Source: JAQWBS01 sp047975765
GTDB lineage: Bacteria; Pseudomonadota; Alphaproteobacteria; RF32; CAG-239
Direction of reading: 5' to 3'
NCBI GenBank assembly: GCA_047975765.1
Contig: JBKEEF010000002.1
Span: 62,001-126,000, forward strand
DNA length: 64,000 nucleotides
The notes beneath the pieces are model-generated. The model ran no database searches and had not been told where the DNA came from. It saw only the letters and a program-made list of their open reading frames with translations. The number at the start of each line of letters is the position of its first letter. Positions within the stretch are counted from its first letter, which is position 1. The position numbers were made by a program, and so were the translations under genes. Below are positions 6,778-14,923 of the stretch, in pieces.

Positions 6778-8430
6778 TTAGAAGCCCATAGCACCTGGAC
6801 CACCAGCACCCATACCACCATGATCATGACCACAAGCGCAATCTTTTTGTGGTGCTTCAGTTACCATAGCTTCTGTTGTAATCAACAACCCTGCAACAGA
6901 GGCAGCATCTTGAAGTGCAGTTCTCACAACTTTAGTTGGATCAATGATACCAGCTTTGACCATATCAGTATATTCACCAGTTTGTGCATTATATCCAAAG
7001 CTTGTGCCGTTTGTGCTTTCGAGAAGCTTTCCAACAACAACCGCACCATCAACACCAGCATTTTCTGCAATCTGACGAATTGGAGCTTGGATAGCCTTAC
7101 GGATAATATCAATTCCAACCTTTTGATCTTGATTTTGTGTCGCAATATTTTCCAATACTTTTGTAGAATAAAGCAAAGCAACACCACCACCAGCAACAAC
7201 ACCTTCTTTAACTGCTGCACGAGTTGCATTCAAAGCATCATCAATGCGATCTTTCTTTTCTTTAACTTCAACTTCACTAGCGCCACCAACTTTGATAACA
7301 GCAACACCGCCAGCAATTTTAGCCAATCTTTCTTGAAGTTTTTCACGATCATATTCAGAAGTTGTTTCTTCAATTTCTTTACGAATTTGAGAAGCACGAG
7401 CTGAAATAGCATCTTTTTCACCTGCACCGTCAATAACTGTTGTGTCATCCTTAGTGATCTCAACACGCTTTGCTGTTCCCAACATATCTAAAGTTGTTTC
7501 TTCAATCTTCATACCGAGTTCTTCAGAAATAACTTGTCCGCCTGTAAGGATAGCAATATCTTGCAACATAGCTTTTCTTCTATCGCCAAAACCAGGAGCT
7601 TTAACAGCAACAACTTTCAAACCACCACGAAGTCTATTCACAACGAGTGTTGCCAAAGCTTCACCTTCAATATCTTCTGCCACGATAAGCAATGCACGTC
7701 CAGTTTGAACAACAGCTTCCAAAACAGGAACAAGTGTTTGAAGATTTGAGAGTTTTTGATCATAGAGCAAAATAAACGGATTATCATATTCCACGGACAT
7801 TTTTTCTGCATTTGTCACGAAATACGGAGATAAATAACCACGATCAAACTGCATTCCTTCAACCACTTCAAGCTCAGTTTCAAAACCTTTAGCATCTTCA
7901 ACTGTGATAACACCTTCGTTGCCAACTTTGTCCATTGCACGAGCTAAATATTCACCAATTGTGCGATCACCATTTGCAGAAACTGTACCCACTTGAGCTA
8001 CTTCTTCAGAAGTTTTTATTTCTTTCGAACGGCTTTTAATATCTGCAACAACAGCTTCAACAGCCAAATCAACTCCACGTTTCAAATCCATTGGGTTCAT
8101 TCCAGCAGCAACAGCCTTCAAACCTTCCTTGATGATTGCTTCAGCCAAAACAGTTGCTGTGGTTGTACCATCACCTGCTTTTTCAGCAGTCTTAGATGCA
8201 ACTTCCTTAACAAGTTGAGCACCCATGTTTTCGAACTTATCTGCAAGTTCAATTTCTTTAGCGACAGAAACACCATCTTTGGTGATTTTTGGAGCACCAT
8301 AAGACTTATCTAAAACAACATTACGTCCCTTAGGTCCTAAAGTCACTTTCACGGCTTTAGCCAAAGTTTCAACACCTTTGAGCATCTTTGCTCTTGCATC
8401 TGTTCCAAATTTAATATCTTTTGCTGACAT
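6778..8430 (-). CDS. groEL: Chaperonin GroEL (60 kDa)
   Basis: A 550-residue group I chaperonin forming the double-ring ATP-dependent folding chamber with GroES. Family landmarks include KVTLGPKGRNVVLD near residue 30 and the ATP-binding GDGTTTATVL segment near residue 86. The ATG at 8430 has a GAGGAA Shine-Dalgarno, three bases after the groES stop. The C-terminal tail differs from the classic GGM repeat: a DCACGHDHGG stretch with two cysteines and two histidines precedes a shorter GGMGAGGPGAMGF end. The tail normally lines the cavity, so this could change its chemistry or bind metal. Confidence 0.98.
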   Translation of the reverse strand: MSAKDIKFGTDARAKMLKGVETLAKAVKVTLGPKGRNVVLDKSYGAPKITKDGVSVAKEIELADKFENMGAQLVKEVASKTAEKAGDGTTTATVLAEAIIKEGLKAVAAGMNPMDLKRGVDLAVEAVVADIKSRSKEIKTSEEVAQVGTVSANGDRTIGEYLARAMDKVGNEGVITVEDAKGFETELEVVEGMQFDRGYLSPYFVTNAEKMSVEYDNPFILLYDQKLSNLQTLVPVLEAVVQTGRALLIVAEDIEGEALATLVVNRLRGGLKVVAVKAPGFGDRRKAMLQDIAILTGGQVISEELGMKIEETTLDMLGTAKRVEITKDDTTVIDGAGEKDAISARASQIRKEIEETTSEYDREKLQERLAKIAGGVAVIKVGGASEVEVKEKKDRIDDALNATRAAVKEGVVAGGGVALLYSTKVLENIATQNQDQKVGIDIIRKAIQAPIRQIAENAGVDGAVVVGKLLESTNGTSFGYNAQTGEYTDMVKAGIIDPTKVVRTALQDAASVAGLLITTEAMVTEAPQKDCACGHDHGGMGAGGPGAMGF

Positions 8431-8433
8431 TCT

Positions 8434-8724
8434 CTATTCCTCAATAATTGCTAAAATTTCTGACTCTTTGATAATCAAACGATCTTCGCCGTTGATTTTA
8501 ATCTCATTTCCTGACCATTTACCAAATAAAACCTTATCTCCGGCCTTAACACTCATTGGAATGATTTTTCCGTCTTCTGCAACAAAACCATTTCCAACAG
8601 CTTCAACAATACCTTCTGATGGTTTTTCTTTTGCATTATCAGGAATGATAATTCCACCCTTCGTCTTGTTCATTTCTTCTAATCTTTTAACCAAAACTCT
8701 GTCGTGTAACGGTCTAATTTTCAT
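8434..8724 (-). CDS. groES: Co-chaperonin GroES (10 kDa)
   Basis: A 96-residue GroES, the heptameric lid of GroEL. It begins with IRPLHDRVLVKR, and the mobile loop with TKGGIIIPDNAKEKP lies near residues 17-33. The ATG at 8724 has AAGGAG at good spacing; the open frame extends eight codons further without support. It is first in the groES-groEL operon. No CIRCE operator is visible upstream, so HrcA control is not supported by this sequence. Confidence 0.98.
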   Translation of the reverse strand: MKIRPLHDRVLVKRLEEMNKTKGGIIIPDNAKEKPSEGIVEAVGNGFVAEDGKIIPMSVKAGDKVLFGKWSGNEIKINGEDRLIIKESEILAIIEE

Positions 8725-8778
8725 TTTTAACTCCTTAATTAAAGTCATTTTACGATAGTTTCATCATTTCTTGAGTCA

Positions 8779-8807
8779 TAGGTAGGTATATTTTCAGAAA
8801 TTGTCAA
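8779..8807 (-). promoter_or_regulatory. Promoter of groES-groEL
   Basis: On the minus strand CTTGACA (-35, 8802-8807) and TACCTA (-10, 8779-8784) have 17-bp spacing. The CTTGA start and C-containing -10 could also suit a heat-shock sigma factor. No TTAGCACTC-type CIRCE inverted repeat is present between here and the ATG. Confidence 0.45.
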
Positions 8808-8849
8808 GAATCACACACAATTAATTAAGAAAAAATAATAAAATAAATT

Positions 8850-8878
8850 TTGACAAATTTTGTCTAAAATGATATTCT
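8850..8878 (+). promoter_or_regulatory. Promoter of the orphan gene at 8919
   Basis: TTGACA (8850-8855), 17-bp spacer, TATTCT (8873-8878). The predicted transcript would have a leader of about 34 nt that contains AAATTATTA twice and no Shine-Dalgarno. Confidence 0.65.
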
Positions 8879-8918
8879 GACTCTTAGAAAAAAATTATTA
8901 ATCAAATTATTACGAAAC

Positions 8919-9194
8919 ATGGAAATCAAATTTGACAATTCTGTTATTGATTATGGAAGAGCATTAGCTTTCGCAACAGGCTCTTGTAATGTCAAACTCC
9001 TAATCACTCCTCTTTTAAGAAATCCTTCCAAATATATAAACAATGAAAGATTGCAAAAAGAAGAATTATCTGGAAACGACAAAGAACTAACGGAACTGGA
9101 AAATATTTTTTATCAAGCAGTTGAGCTACAAATTCCTTTATGCAAAACTGAGGATGAAAAAGAATATTTAAAAAATCTATTATTAAACAAATAA
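8919..9194 (+). CDS. Hypothetical protein (91 residues)
   Basis: A soluble-looking protein with no family I recognise. The first part contains YGRALAFATGSCNVKLLITPLL, interrupted here only for description. The second half is acidic and helical, with EELSGNDKELTELE and a KTEDEKEYLKNLL end. It has a strong promoter at 8850 but no Shine-Dalgarno; the ATG follows ATTATTACGAAAC. The gene at 9205 starts 11 bp after its stop, so they are probably one transcript. Confidence 0.65.
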   Translation: MEIKFDNSVIDYGRALAFATGSCNVKLLITPLLRNPSKYINNERLQKEELSGNDKELTELENIFYQAVELQIPLCKTEDEKEYLKNLLLNK

Positions 9195-9204
9195 AACAAA
9201 TACC

Positions 9205-9915
9205 ATGAAACAGTTAAATTTACTGCTGAACCTCTGCGTAACTTTCTTACTCCGCCCTTTTACAACAAAGGAAAAAATCGGAGAATATAGAAAGTTTTTG
9301 GGCTTTATTACCGTGAACGAAAAACAGATTAAAAACAAACTAATCAAGTTTTTCTGCTTCAAACGAGCAAAATATGTCTACAACTCAAACGTGGGAAAAG
9401 CTGTAACTTATTTGAGAAAACGCCACGAATTTGAAATCATCCCCGAAGTTTTTGAAAAAAGAATAGAACTTCTGATGAAAATCAACGACATGGAAGTAAT
9501 TGGTTTCTTGGGAAAAATCTACAATGACCCGCAAGAAATCTACTCAAATGTAAAAAGAGAAACTGTTGAGGCTGGACATCTCAAACAAATTCTTTTCTCA
9601 TCTTGTGAACAAGCTCTTAAAGACAAAGAAATTTATCATAAATACGTTGTGAAACTTTCTGAAAACTTCAAAAATCAATATTTTGGAAGATTTCAAAACC
9701 TTGTACTCACGGAAGAAGAAACGGAAATTGTAAAGCACATTGAAAGCCAAAACATTCTCAAAATTAGCAAACAAGAAATTGAAATGCTAAAAAACATTTT
9801 GAGTTTGATGCTTGCTTTTCCTGAGTATATTTATGATATCAGGAACGTGTTTAAAATCGCTGCAATTGTTCACAAATGCAGTCTATTAAAAACCCCCAGT
9901 TCTTCAAAGAACTAG
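9205..9915 (+). CDS. Hypothetical protein (236 residues)
   Basis: No family recognised. A short hydrophobic N-terminus (LNLLLNLCVTFLLRPF) could be a weak membrane anchor or signal-like segment. The rest is predicted helical and lysine/glutamate-rich, with a hydrophobic C-terminal stretch around MLAFPEYIYDIRNVFKIAAI. There is no Shine-Dalgarno. It follows the 91-residue orphan gene closely and shares its promoter. The final codons and the stop codon lie inside the terminator stem at 9888-9930, so the C-terminal tail is partly dictated by that hairpin. Confidence 0.65.
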   Translation: MKQLNLLLNLCVTFLLRPFTTKEKIGEYRKFLGFITVNEKQIKNKLIKFFCFKRAKYVYNSNVGKAVTYLRKRHEFEIIPEVFEKRIELLMKINDMEVIGFLGKIYNDPQEIYSNVKRETVEAGHLKQILFSSCEQALKDKEIYHKYVVKLSENFKNQYFGRFQNLVLTEEETEIVKHIESQNILKISKQEIEMLKNILSLMLAFPEYIYDIRNVFKIAAIVHKCSLLKTPSSSKN

Positions 9916-9930
9916 GGGTTTTCCTTTTTT
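9888..9930. terminator. Bidirectional terminator
   Basis: AAAACCCCCAGTTCTT pairs with AAGAACTAGGGGTTTT, with a T-rich tract on both strands. It ends the rightward orphan pair and the leftward channel gene, and it overlaps the stop codon at 9913-9915. Confidence 0.85.
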
Positions 9931-10612
9931 AGTCTTCCAACTTCGAAATCTTAATCACTTCCCTAACCGAAGAAACAATAAATGTTGTAATAATCAGATA
10001 AGAAACCAAAATGAACGAGAAGAAAAATATCCATGCTTTCGGATGAACAATCATCACTGATTGAATGATATCCACACTAAAACTGTCAAAACTCATCACT
10101 TGAATAAGCGCAAAGATAGATTCCCTTAAGCTTGAAAATTCAACAAACAAATCTCCAAACAAGCCAACAGACATCACTGAAAAAACATAAAGAACCACAA
10201 AATAGATAGCAATTGCCGTCAGGATTTGTAGAAAATGCGTTACACGTAATTCTTTATCAACATATTTTAAAAGCCTTAGAAGTCTGAAAGCTCTCAGAAT
10301 TACAAAGAAACTTGTCGCCGGCACAATTGAAACAGCAACAACTGACAAGTCGAGCCAATTCCAACCTTTTTTAAAAAATTCTCCGCCATAGGCATAAATC
10401 TTTATCATCATTTCACAGATGAACAAAGCCACAATCAATCTATCAAGAAAGAATAATTCAAATCCCAAAGCATCCATAACTTTTGGGGAAGTCATAAAAC
10501 CAAGAAGAATAGCATCAAAGAATATTAGAAAAGCAATCAACGATGTAAAGTTCTTGCTATTCACCAAATCGACAGCTTTTGCTCTGTCTTTTTCAAAATC
10601 TGCAATATTCAT
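9929..10612 (-). CDS. Voltage-gated cation channel, BacNav-like single-repeat ion transport protein
   Basis: A 227-residue six-span channel that would form homotetramers. Spans S1-S3 lie within about residues 20-100. S4 carries R107, R110, R113 and K116 at three-residue intervals (LRAFRLLRLLK). S5 is about 127-152, the pore about 160-180, and S6 about 192-215. The selectivity filter reads SFDSFS (174-179), where sodium channels of this family typically have TLESWS, so Asp replaces Glu and Phe replaces Leu and Trp. The protein ends about a dozen residues after S6, so the usual C-terminal coiled coil is absent. A GGAGG Shine-Dalgarno supports the ATG. Confidence 0.85.
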   Translation of the reverse strand: MNIADFEKDRAKAVDLVNSKNFTSLIAFLIFFDAILLGFMTSPKVMDALGFELFFLDRLIVALFICEMMIKIYAYGGEFFKKGWNWLDLSVVAVSIVPATSFFVILRAFRLLRLLKYVDKELRVTHFLQILTAIAIYFVVLYVFSVMSVGLFGDLFVEFSSLRESIFALIQVMSFDSFSVDIIQSVMIVHPKAWIFFFSFILVSYLIITTFIVSSVREVIKISKLED

Positions 10613-10635
10613 GTAAAACCTCCAACCCTATTTCA

Positions 10636-11316
10636 TTATAGGAAAACAAAAATAACAACCAATGATGCCACAACAATTGCAGGACCAAAAGCCCCTTGTC
10701 TTTTTCTCTGAATAAGCGCATAGACACCAAAAATCACACAAGAAAGAATAATGATGTATAAAAGCTTTTCAAAACCGACCCAAGCACCAACAGCGGCAAG
10801 CAACTTAATATCTCCACCACCAAAAACATCTTTGTTTTTCCAAACCAAAAACAAACTGGCAAAAACCGGAATAAAATATCCTGCTAAAGCCCCAACAGCA
10901 CTATCTCCAGAAAACACCCATTGATCAGCAAAAAGCGCATAATTAAAACCAATAATCAAAAGAGGAACGGTTAAAATATCTGGCAAGAGATACATTCTCT
11001 TATCAATTTCAAAAAGCAAAAGCATGCTCCATAAAAAGATAAGGTGCCAAACAATATTTGCTTGTCCAAAAGTTGCCAGAAGAAGATAAGTCAAACCAGC
11101 AGAAACAATACCCCAACCGAAAGAATAGAGTTGATATTCTCTCATCAATTTCTTATATCTTTCATCAGATTTTCTTTTTTGAACCCTAACTTTTTTGTTT
11201 GGCATAATAATGCGATAAAAAGCATAAGCCATCGTTGCGGGCATAAATTTTTCGAAACGACGAGACATATATGGAATGAGCAAGCCAAATATAAATCCAA
11301 ATAAGATATAAGACAT
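10636..11316 (-). CDS. Prepilin peptidase, A24 family (CpaA-like)
   Basis: A 226-residue integral membrane aspartic protease with six or so hydrophobic spans. The two catalytic aspartates are D105 (FEIDKRMYLLPD) and D169 in the GGGD motif followed by IK. The N-terminal methyltransferase domain and its cysteine motif, found in PilD, are absent, as in CpaA/TadV. Such enzymes cut the leader of type IV pilins or Flp pilins at the inner membrane. No pilin or assembly genes are in the window. GGAGG precedes the ATG at 11316 at good spacing; a TTG one codon upstream is not needed. Confidence 0.85.
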   Translation of the reverse strand: MSYILFGFIFGLLIPYMSRRFEKFMPATMAYAFYRIIMPNKKVRVQKRKSDERYKKLMREYQLYSFGWGIVSAGLTYLLLATFGQANIVWHLIFLWSMLLLFEIDKRMYLLPDILTVPLLIIGFNYALFADQWVFSGDSAVGALAGYFIPVFASLFLVWKNKDVFGGGDIKLLAAVGAWVGFEKLLYIIILSCVIFGVYALIQRKRQGAFGPAIVVASLVVIFVFL

Positions 11317-11388
11317 CAACGACCTCCGGTAAGAAAATGATGTTATGTTACATATTCTATACGCATATTCATTAAAATCAATTTAAAA

Positions 11389-11421
11389 GAAAGCTCCTCA
11401 AAAAAGGAGCTTTGATTTTTA
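11389..11421. terminator. Terminator downstream of htpG
   Basis: AAAGCTCCT pairs with AGGAGCTTT around a six-base loop, with T-rich sequence on the minus strand. It lies directly past the htpG stop. Confidence 0.8.
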
Positions 11422-13263
11422 TTAAATTGCCTTCAAAATATACTCACTAAGCTTATCCGCAAAGAAAGAAGGGTCTTTAATTGGTTCACCTTCCGCAATT
11501 TTTGCTTGATCAAGAATAATGCGAGCAACATCTTCAACTTGTTGTCTGTGTTTTTCATCATGAACCATTTCAGAAAGTTTGATAATCAATGGGCTATAAG
11601 GATTGATTTCTAAAATTCTAGAGCTTTCAAAAGCCACTTGTTGTTGATGTCCTTTCATCAGTCTTTCAAGGTGAATAGACATTTGTCCTTCTTCAACGGT
11701 CAAACTTGCAGGACTCTTGGTTAATTTCTCAGTTGTTACCACTTTGGAAACATCATCTTTAAAGAGTTCTGACAGGCGATTTATCAACTTATCTAAGCTA
11801 CCCTCTTCAGCCTTTGCTTCTTTTCTATCAAAATTCAAATCTTCCGTCGCCTGAGAAATATGCTTAATTGTATAATCATTATAACTTTTCAAAACTTGGG
11901 TCCAGAATTCATCAATCGGATCTGTCAAAAGCAACACTTCGATTCCCTTTGCTGCAAATGCTTCCAATTGCGGATTATTTGCCAAAACATTCATATCATC
12001 TCCTGTGATATAATAAATATTTTTGCTATCACCCTTAATTCTTGAAATATATTCATCAAATGAAGTAAGCTTTGTTTTGTCATTTGTCGAATAAAAACGA
12101 ACCAAAGAGGCAATTTCTTCACGATTCGTAAAATCTTCATAAAGCCCTTCTTTAAAAGCTGTACCAAAAGCATCCCAAAAAACTTTATAATCATCATAAT
12201 TTTCTGAACGTTTTTTCAAATCTTTCAATAAACGAGAAACTGTTCCCTGTCTAATCTTTGCAATCAGAGGATTTTTTTGCAACATTTCACGAGAAATATT
12301 CAATGGCAAATCCGAAGAATCAACCACACCAACTACAAAGCGCAAATAATTTGGAATAAGTTCTTCTACTCTATCTGAGATGAAAACTTTATTCACATAA
12401 AGTTTTAAACCTTTTTTCTTATCTGGTTGAAACAGATCATAAGGTTGTGTTGTTGGAACATAGACCAAGCCAGAATATTCCATATTTCCTTCAGCTTTAA
12501 AATGAAGGATCAACCATGGATCATCAAAGTTTTTAGAAAGATGATGGTAAAATTCTTTATATTGTTCTTCTGTCACTTCTGACTTTTGTTTCGCCCACAA
12601 AGCTGAAGCAGTATTAACCGTTTCCTCACCTGCTTCTTTCAAATCTAAAATGATTGGATAAGCAATATGGTCAGAATAGGTTCTGATAATATGACGCAAG
12701 AAAATTGTATCTACATAATTTTTTTCATCCTCTTTCAAAAAGAGTTTAATTTCCGTGCCATTTCCTTCTTTTTCAGCCTCAGAAATTTCATATCCATCAA
12801 TACCATTTGATGTCCAGAGATATGCTTGCTTTTCACCAGCTTTTTTAGTCAAAACCTCAACTTTATCTGCAACCATAAATGCAGAATAGAAACCAACCCC
12901 GAATTGACCAATTAAATCGACAACTGAACCATTCTCTTTTGCATTTTTAAGAAAATCAGCAGTTCCAGACTTTGCAATTGTCCCTAAATTATTTATCAAA
13001 TCTTGTTTGTTAAATCCAATTCCATTGTCTTGGATAACAAGTGTTGAATCTTTATCATCAGGAATAATTTTGACCTGCAATTTTCCAGCTTCCAAACCAA
13101 GTTCTTGATTTGTCAAAGCCATATATCTAAGTTTATCACAAGCATCACTCGCATTTGAAATCAATTCACGCAAAAAAACTTGCTTATCTGAATAAAGCGA
13201 ATTTACAACAATATCTAAAAGTTTAGAAACTTCTGCCTGAAAATTCATTTTATCTGTCATCAT
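11422..13263 (-). CDS. htpG: Molecular chaperone HtpG (Hsp90)
   Basis: A 613-residue cytosolic ATP-dependent dimeric chaperone. The N-terminal GHKL ATPase is evident from LRELISNASDACDKLRY, the DNGIG motif and GQFGVGFYSAF; the middle domain has the NISREMLQ segment, and the C-terminal dimerisation domain is full length. Two adjacent ATG codons (13263 and 13260) follow a GGGGG sequence; 13260 has the better spacing, and the difference is one residue. Monocistronic, with a terminator at 11389-11421. Confidence 0.97.
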   Translation of the reverse strand: MMTDKMNFQAEVSKLLDIVVNSLYSDKQVFLRELISNASDACDKLRYMALTNQELGLEAGKLQVKIIPDDKDSTLVIQDNGIGFNKQDLINNLGTIAKSGTADFLKNAKENGSVVDLIGQFGVGFYSAFMVADKVEVLTKKAGEKQAYLWTSNGIDGYEISEAEKEGNGTEIKLFLKEDEKNYVDTIFLRHIIRTYSDHIAYPIILDLKEAGEETVNTASALWAKQKSEVTEEQYKEFYHHLSKNFDDPWLILHFKAEGNMEYSGLVYVPTTQPYDLFQPDKKKGLKLYVNKVFISDRVEELIPNYLRFVVGVVDSSDLPLNISREMLQKNPLIAKIRQGTVSRLLKDLKKRSENYDDYKVFWDAFGTAFKEGLYEDFTNREEIASLVRFYSTNDKTKLTSFDEYISRIKGDSKNIYYITGDDMNVLANNPQLEAFAAKGIEVLLLTDPIDEFWTQVLKSYNDYTIKHISQATEDLNFDRKEAKAEEGSLDKLINRLSELFKDDVSKVVTTEKLTKSPASLTVEEGQMSIHLERLMKGHQQQVAFESSRILEINPYSPLIIKLSEMVHDEKHRQQVEDVARIILDQAKIAEGEPIKDPSFFADKLSEYILKAI

Positions 13264-13366
13264 TTACCCCCAATATTATAATTATCGTTTTCTTTTATAT
13301 GGGTAATATTCTCTAGATTCGCAACCCCTAACATTCAATAAAACAAACTTTTTTTCACATTTTAAC

Positions 13367-13394
13367 TTGATTTTATCATTTTTCTGGCTAAATT
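13367..13394 (+). promoter_or_regulatory. Possible ferredoxin promoter
   Basis: TTGATT (13367-13372) and TAAATT (13389-13394) with a 16-bp spacer, about 35 bp upstream of the ferredoxin ATG. Confidence 0.35.
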
Positions 13395-13429
13395 GAGCAA
13401 TGAGCCAAAAACTGATAAGGAGTCCCAAA

Positions 13430-13666
13430 ATGGTTTCTATTGTTAATGATTCTTGCATTAAGTGTAAGACTTGCGTTAGCGTTTGCCCAGTCAGTGCTTT
13501 CCACGAAGGCGATGATATGGTTGTAATTAATCCTGAAATTTGCATTTCATGTGGTGTTTGCATTTCAGAATGCCCAGTAGGTGCAATTGCTCCTGAAGAA
13601 GAAGCAGAAAAAACATGGATTGATTTTAACGCAGAAAAATCCCAAGAATGGCCTAATGCCGACTAA
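13430..13666 (+). CDS. Ferredoxin, 2[4Fe-4S] type
   Basis: A 78-residue small electron carrier with two CxxCxxCxxxCP cluster motifs (CIKCKTCVSVCP near residue 9 and CISCGVCISECP near residue 39). Both are complete, which indicates two [4Fe-4S] clusters rather than the 3Fe/4Fe FdxA form. A C-terminal acidic tail of about 25 residues follows. The ATG at 13430 has AAGGAG at standard spacing; the frame continues ten codons upstream without support. It forms a single-gene unit with a terminator. Such a carrier would fit the anaerobic metabolism suggested by pflB. Confidence 0.92.
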   Translation: MVSIVNDSCIKCKTCVSVCPVSAFHEGDDMVVINPEICISCGVCISECPVGAIAPEEEAEKTWIDFNAEKSQEWPNAD

Positions 13667-13670
13667 GTTT

Positions 13671-13703
13671 TAAAAAGGCTGATGAAACAATCAGCCTTTT
13701 TTA
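13671..13703 (+). terminator. Ferredoxin terminator
   Basis: AAAAAGGCTGAT pairs with ATCAGCCTTTTT around a five-base loop followed by T residues. Confidence 0.9.
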
Positions 13704-13764
13704 TGTTTACTTCTAAAAAAAAGTTGTTAACTATAAAGAGAATTACATTTCTTAAGAGGATAAA

Positions 13765-14778
13765 ATGGAAAAGCTTTTTTATGATGTTGTTGCTGTTGGC
13801 AACGCAGTTGTTGATGTTCTTGCTCGTGTTGGAGAAGGATTTTTAAAAGAAAGAGACCTTCCAAAGGGTGGGATGGTCTTAGTTGAAGCTCAAGATGCTG
13901 GCAAAATTTATGCTGACCTCGTTGTTGAAAGAGAAGTTTCGGGTGGTTCTGCCGCAAATACAATTGCTGCAATTGCATCCCTTGGTGGCACACCTGCTTT
14001 CATCGGAAAAGTTCATGATGATGAACTAGGAAAAGTTTTCAAAAGAGACATTGGCGCAGCAGGAATTGACTTTTTCACTCAACCTTTAGAACAAGGTCCA
14101 GCAACAGGAAGAAGCATTGTCTTGGTAACTCCAGATGCAGAACGTTCAATGTTCACATATCTTGGTGCATCCAAAAAACTAACAGTTCACGACATTGATG
14201 AAGAAATCATTAAGTCTTCTAAAATTGTTTACCTTGAAGCATATCTTTGGGATGGACAAAGTGCTCAAAAGGCAATGGTTAAAGCTTGTAAACTTGCTAA
14301 AAAACATGGTAAAAAAGTTGCTTTCTCACTCTCAGACAAACAATGTGTTATCAGACACCACCAGGAATTTGTCAAACTTATTAGAAGATATGTCGATATT
14401 CTTTTTGCAAACGAAATTGAGATCAAAACGCTCTATGAAGAAAATGATTTGATGAAAATTTTAGATATTGTCAAAGAAGAATGTGATATCACAGCAATCA
14501 CAATGGGCGACAGAGGTTCAGTTGTGGTCAATGGCAGAACAAAAACTTTTGTTGAGGCGGAAAAAGTTGAAGAAGTTGTAGATTCCACTGGTGCTGGCGA
14601 TTCCTTTGCTGCTGGTTTCCTCTATGGTGTTATCAATGAAAGAAGCTTGGGAACTTGTGCAATGATTGGAAGTTTTGCCGCTGCTGAAATTATTAGTCAC
14701 TATGGTGCGAGACCTGAAATTTCTTTGCGTGGTTTCGTTCGCAACAGACTTCACCAAAACGGCAAGAAATCAATCTAA
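13765..14778 (+). CDS. PfkB family sugar/nucleoside kinase (adenosine-kinase-like)
   Basis: A 337-residue ribokinase-fold kinase. The N-terminal signature GGSAANTIAAIASLGG lies near residues 60-75. The C-terminal signature DSTGAGDSFAAGFLYG (273-288) contains the anion-hole GAG and the catalytic base D279. Overall it resembles alphaproteobacterial PfkB proteins annotated as adenosine kinase, but substrate choice (adenosine, ribose or other sugar) cannot be fixed from the sequence. AGAGGA precedes the ATG. It stands alone upstream of typA. Confidence 0.9.
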   Translation: MEKLFYDVVAVGNAVVDVLARVGEGFLKERDLPKGGMVLVEAQDAGKIYADLVVEREVSGGSAANTIAAIASLGGTPAFIGKVHDDELGKVFKRDIGAAGIDFFTQPLEQGPATGRSIVLVTPDAERSMFTYLGASKKLTVHDIDEEIIKSSKIVYLEAYLWDGQSAQKAMVKACKLAKKHGKKVAFSLSDKQCVIRHHQEFVKLIRRYVDILFANEIEIKTLYEENDLMKILDIVKEECDITAITMGDRGSVVVNGRTKTFVEAEKVEEVVDSTGAGDSFAAGFLYGVINERSLGTCAMIGSFAAAEIISHYGARPEISLRGFVRNRLHQNGKKSI

Positions 14779-14868
14779 AAACGACCAAAAAGAAAAGAAC
14801 AACATTTCTTTTTTCTTGAAATTTAAGTTTCAAGTGGTATTGTTACGCGAATTTTTGAAAAATATCTA

Positions 14869-14903
14869 AATTATTGTGCCATATTCAAAATATGGCATAA
14901 TTC
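14869..14903 (+). promoter_or_regulatory. typA promoter overlapped by a near-perfect palindrome
   Basis: TTGTGC (14874-14879) and CATAAT (14896-14901) form a sigma-70-like promoter with a 16-bp spacer. The spacer and both boxes lie inside a dyad: TGCCATATT and AATATGGCA around a three-base centre, extended by AATTA/TAATT at the ends. Because it covers the promoter itself it looks like an operator; if transcribed from further upstream it would instead form a hairpin. Confidence 0.45.
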
Positions 14904-14923
14904 TATTTGTGAAAGAAAAATAT

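Noticed and set aside
6763..7404. 213-codon plus-strand frame opposite groEL
   Set aside because: Antisense to groEL, with shadow-like composition rich in S, N, F and T; no ribosome-binding site.
8725..8918. CIRCE operator for groESL
   Set aside because: I looked for TTAGCACTC and its inverted partner on both strands; none is present.
13282..13563. Minus-strand frame overlapping the ferredoxin gene
   Set aside because: The ferredoxin with two complete cluster motifs explains the region; the opposite frame has no family resemblance.
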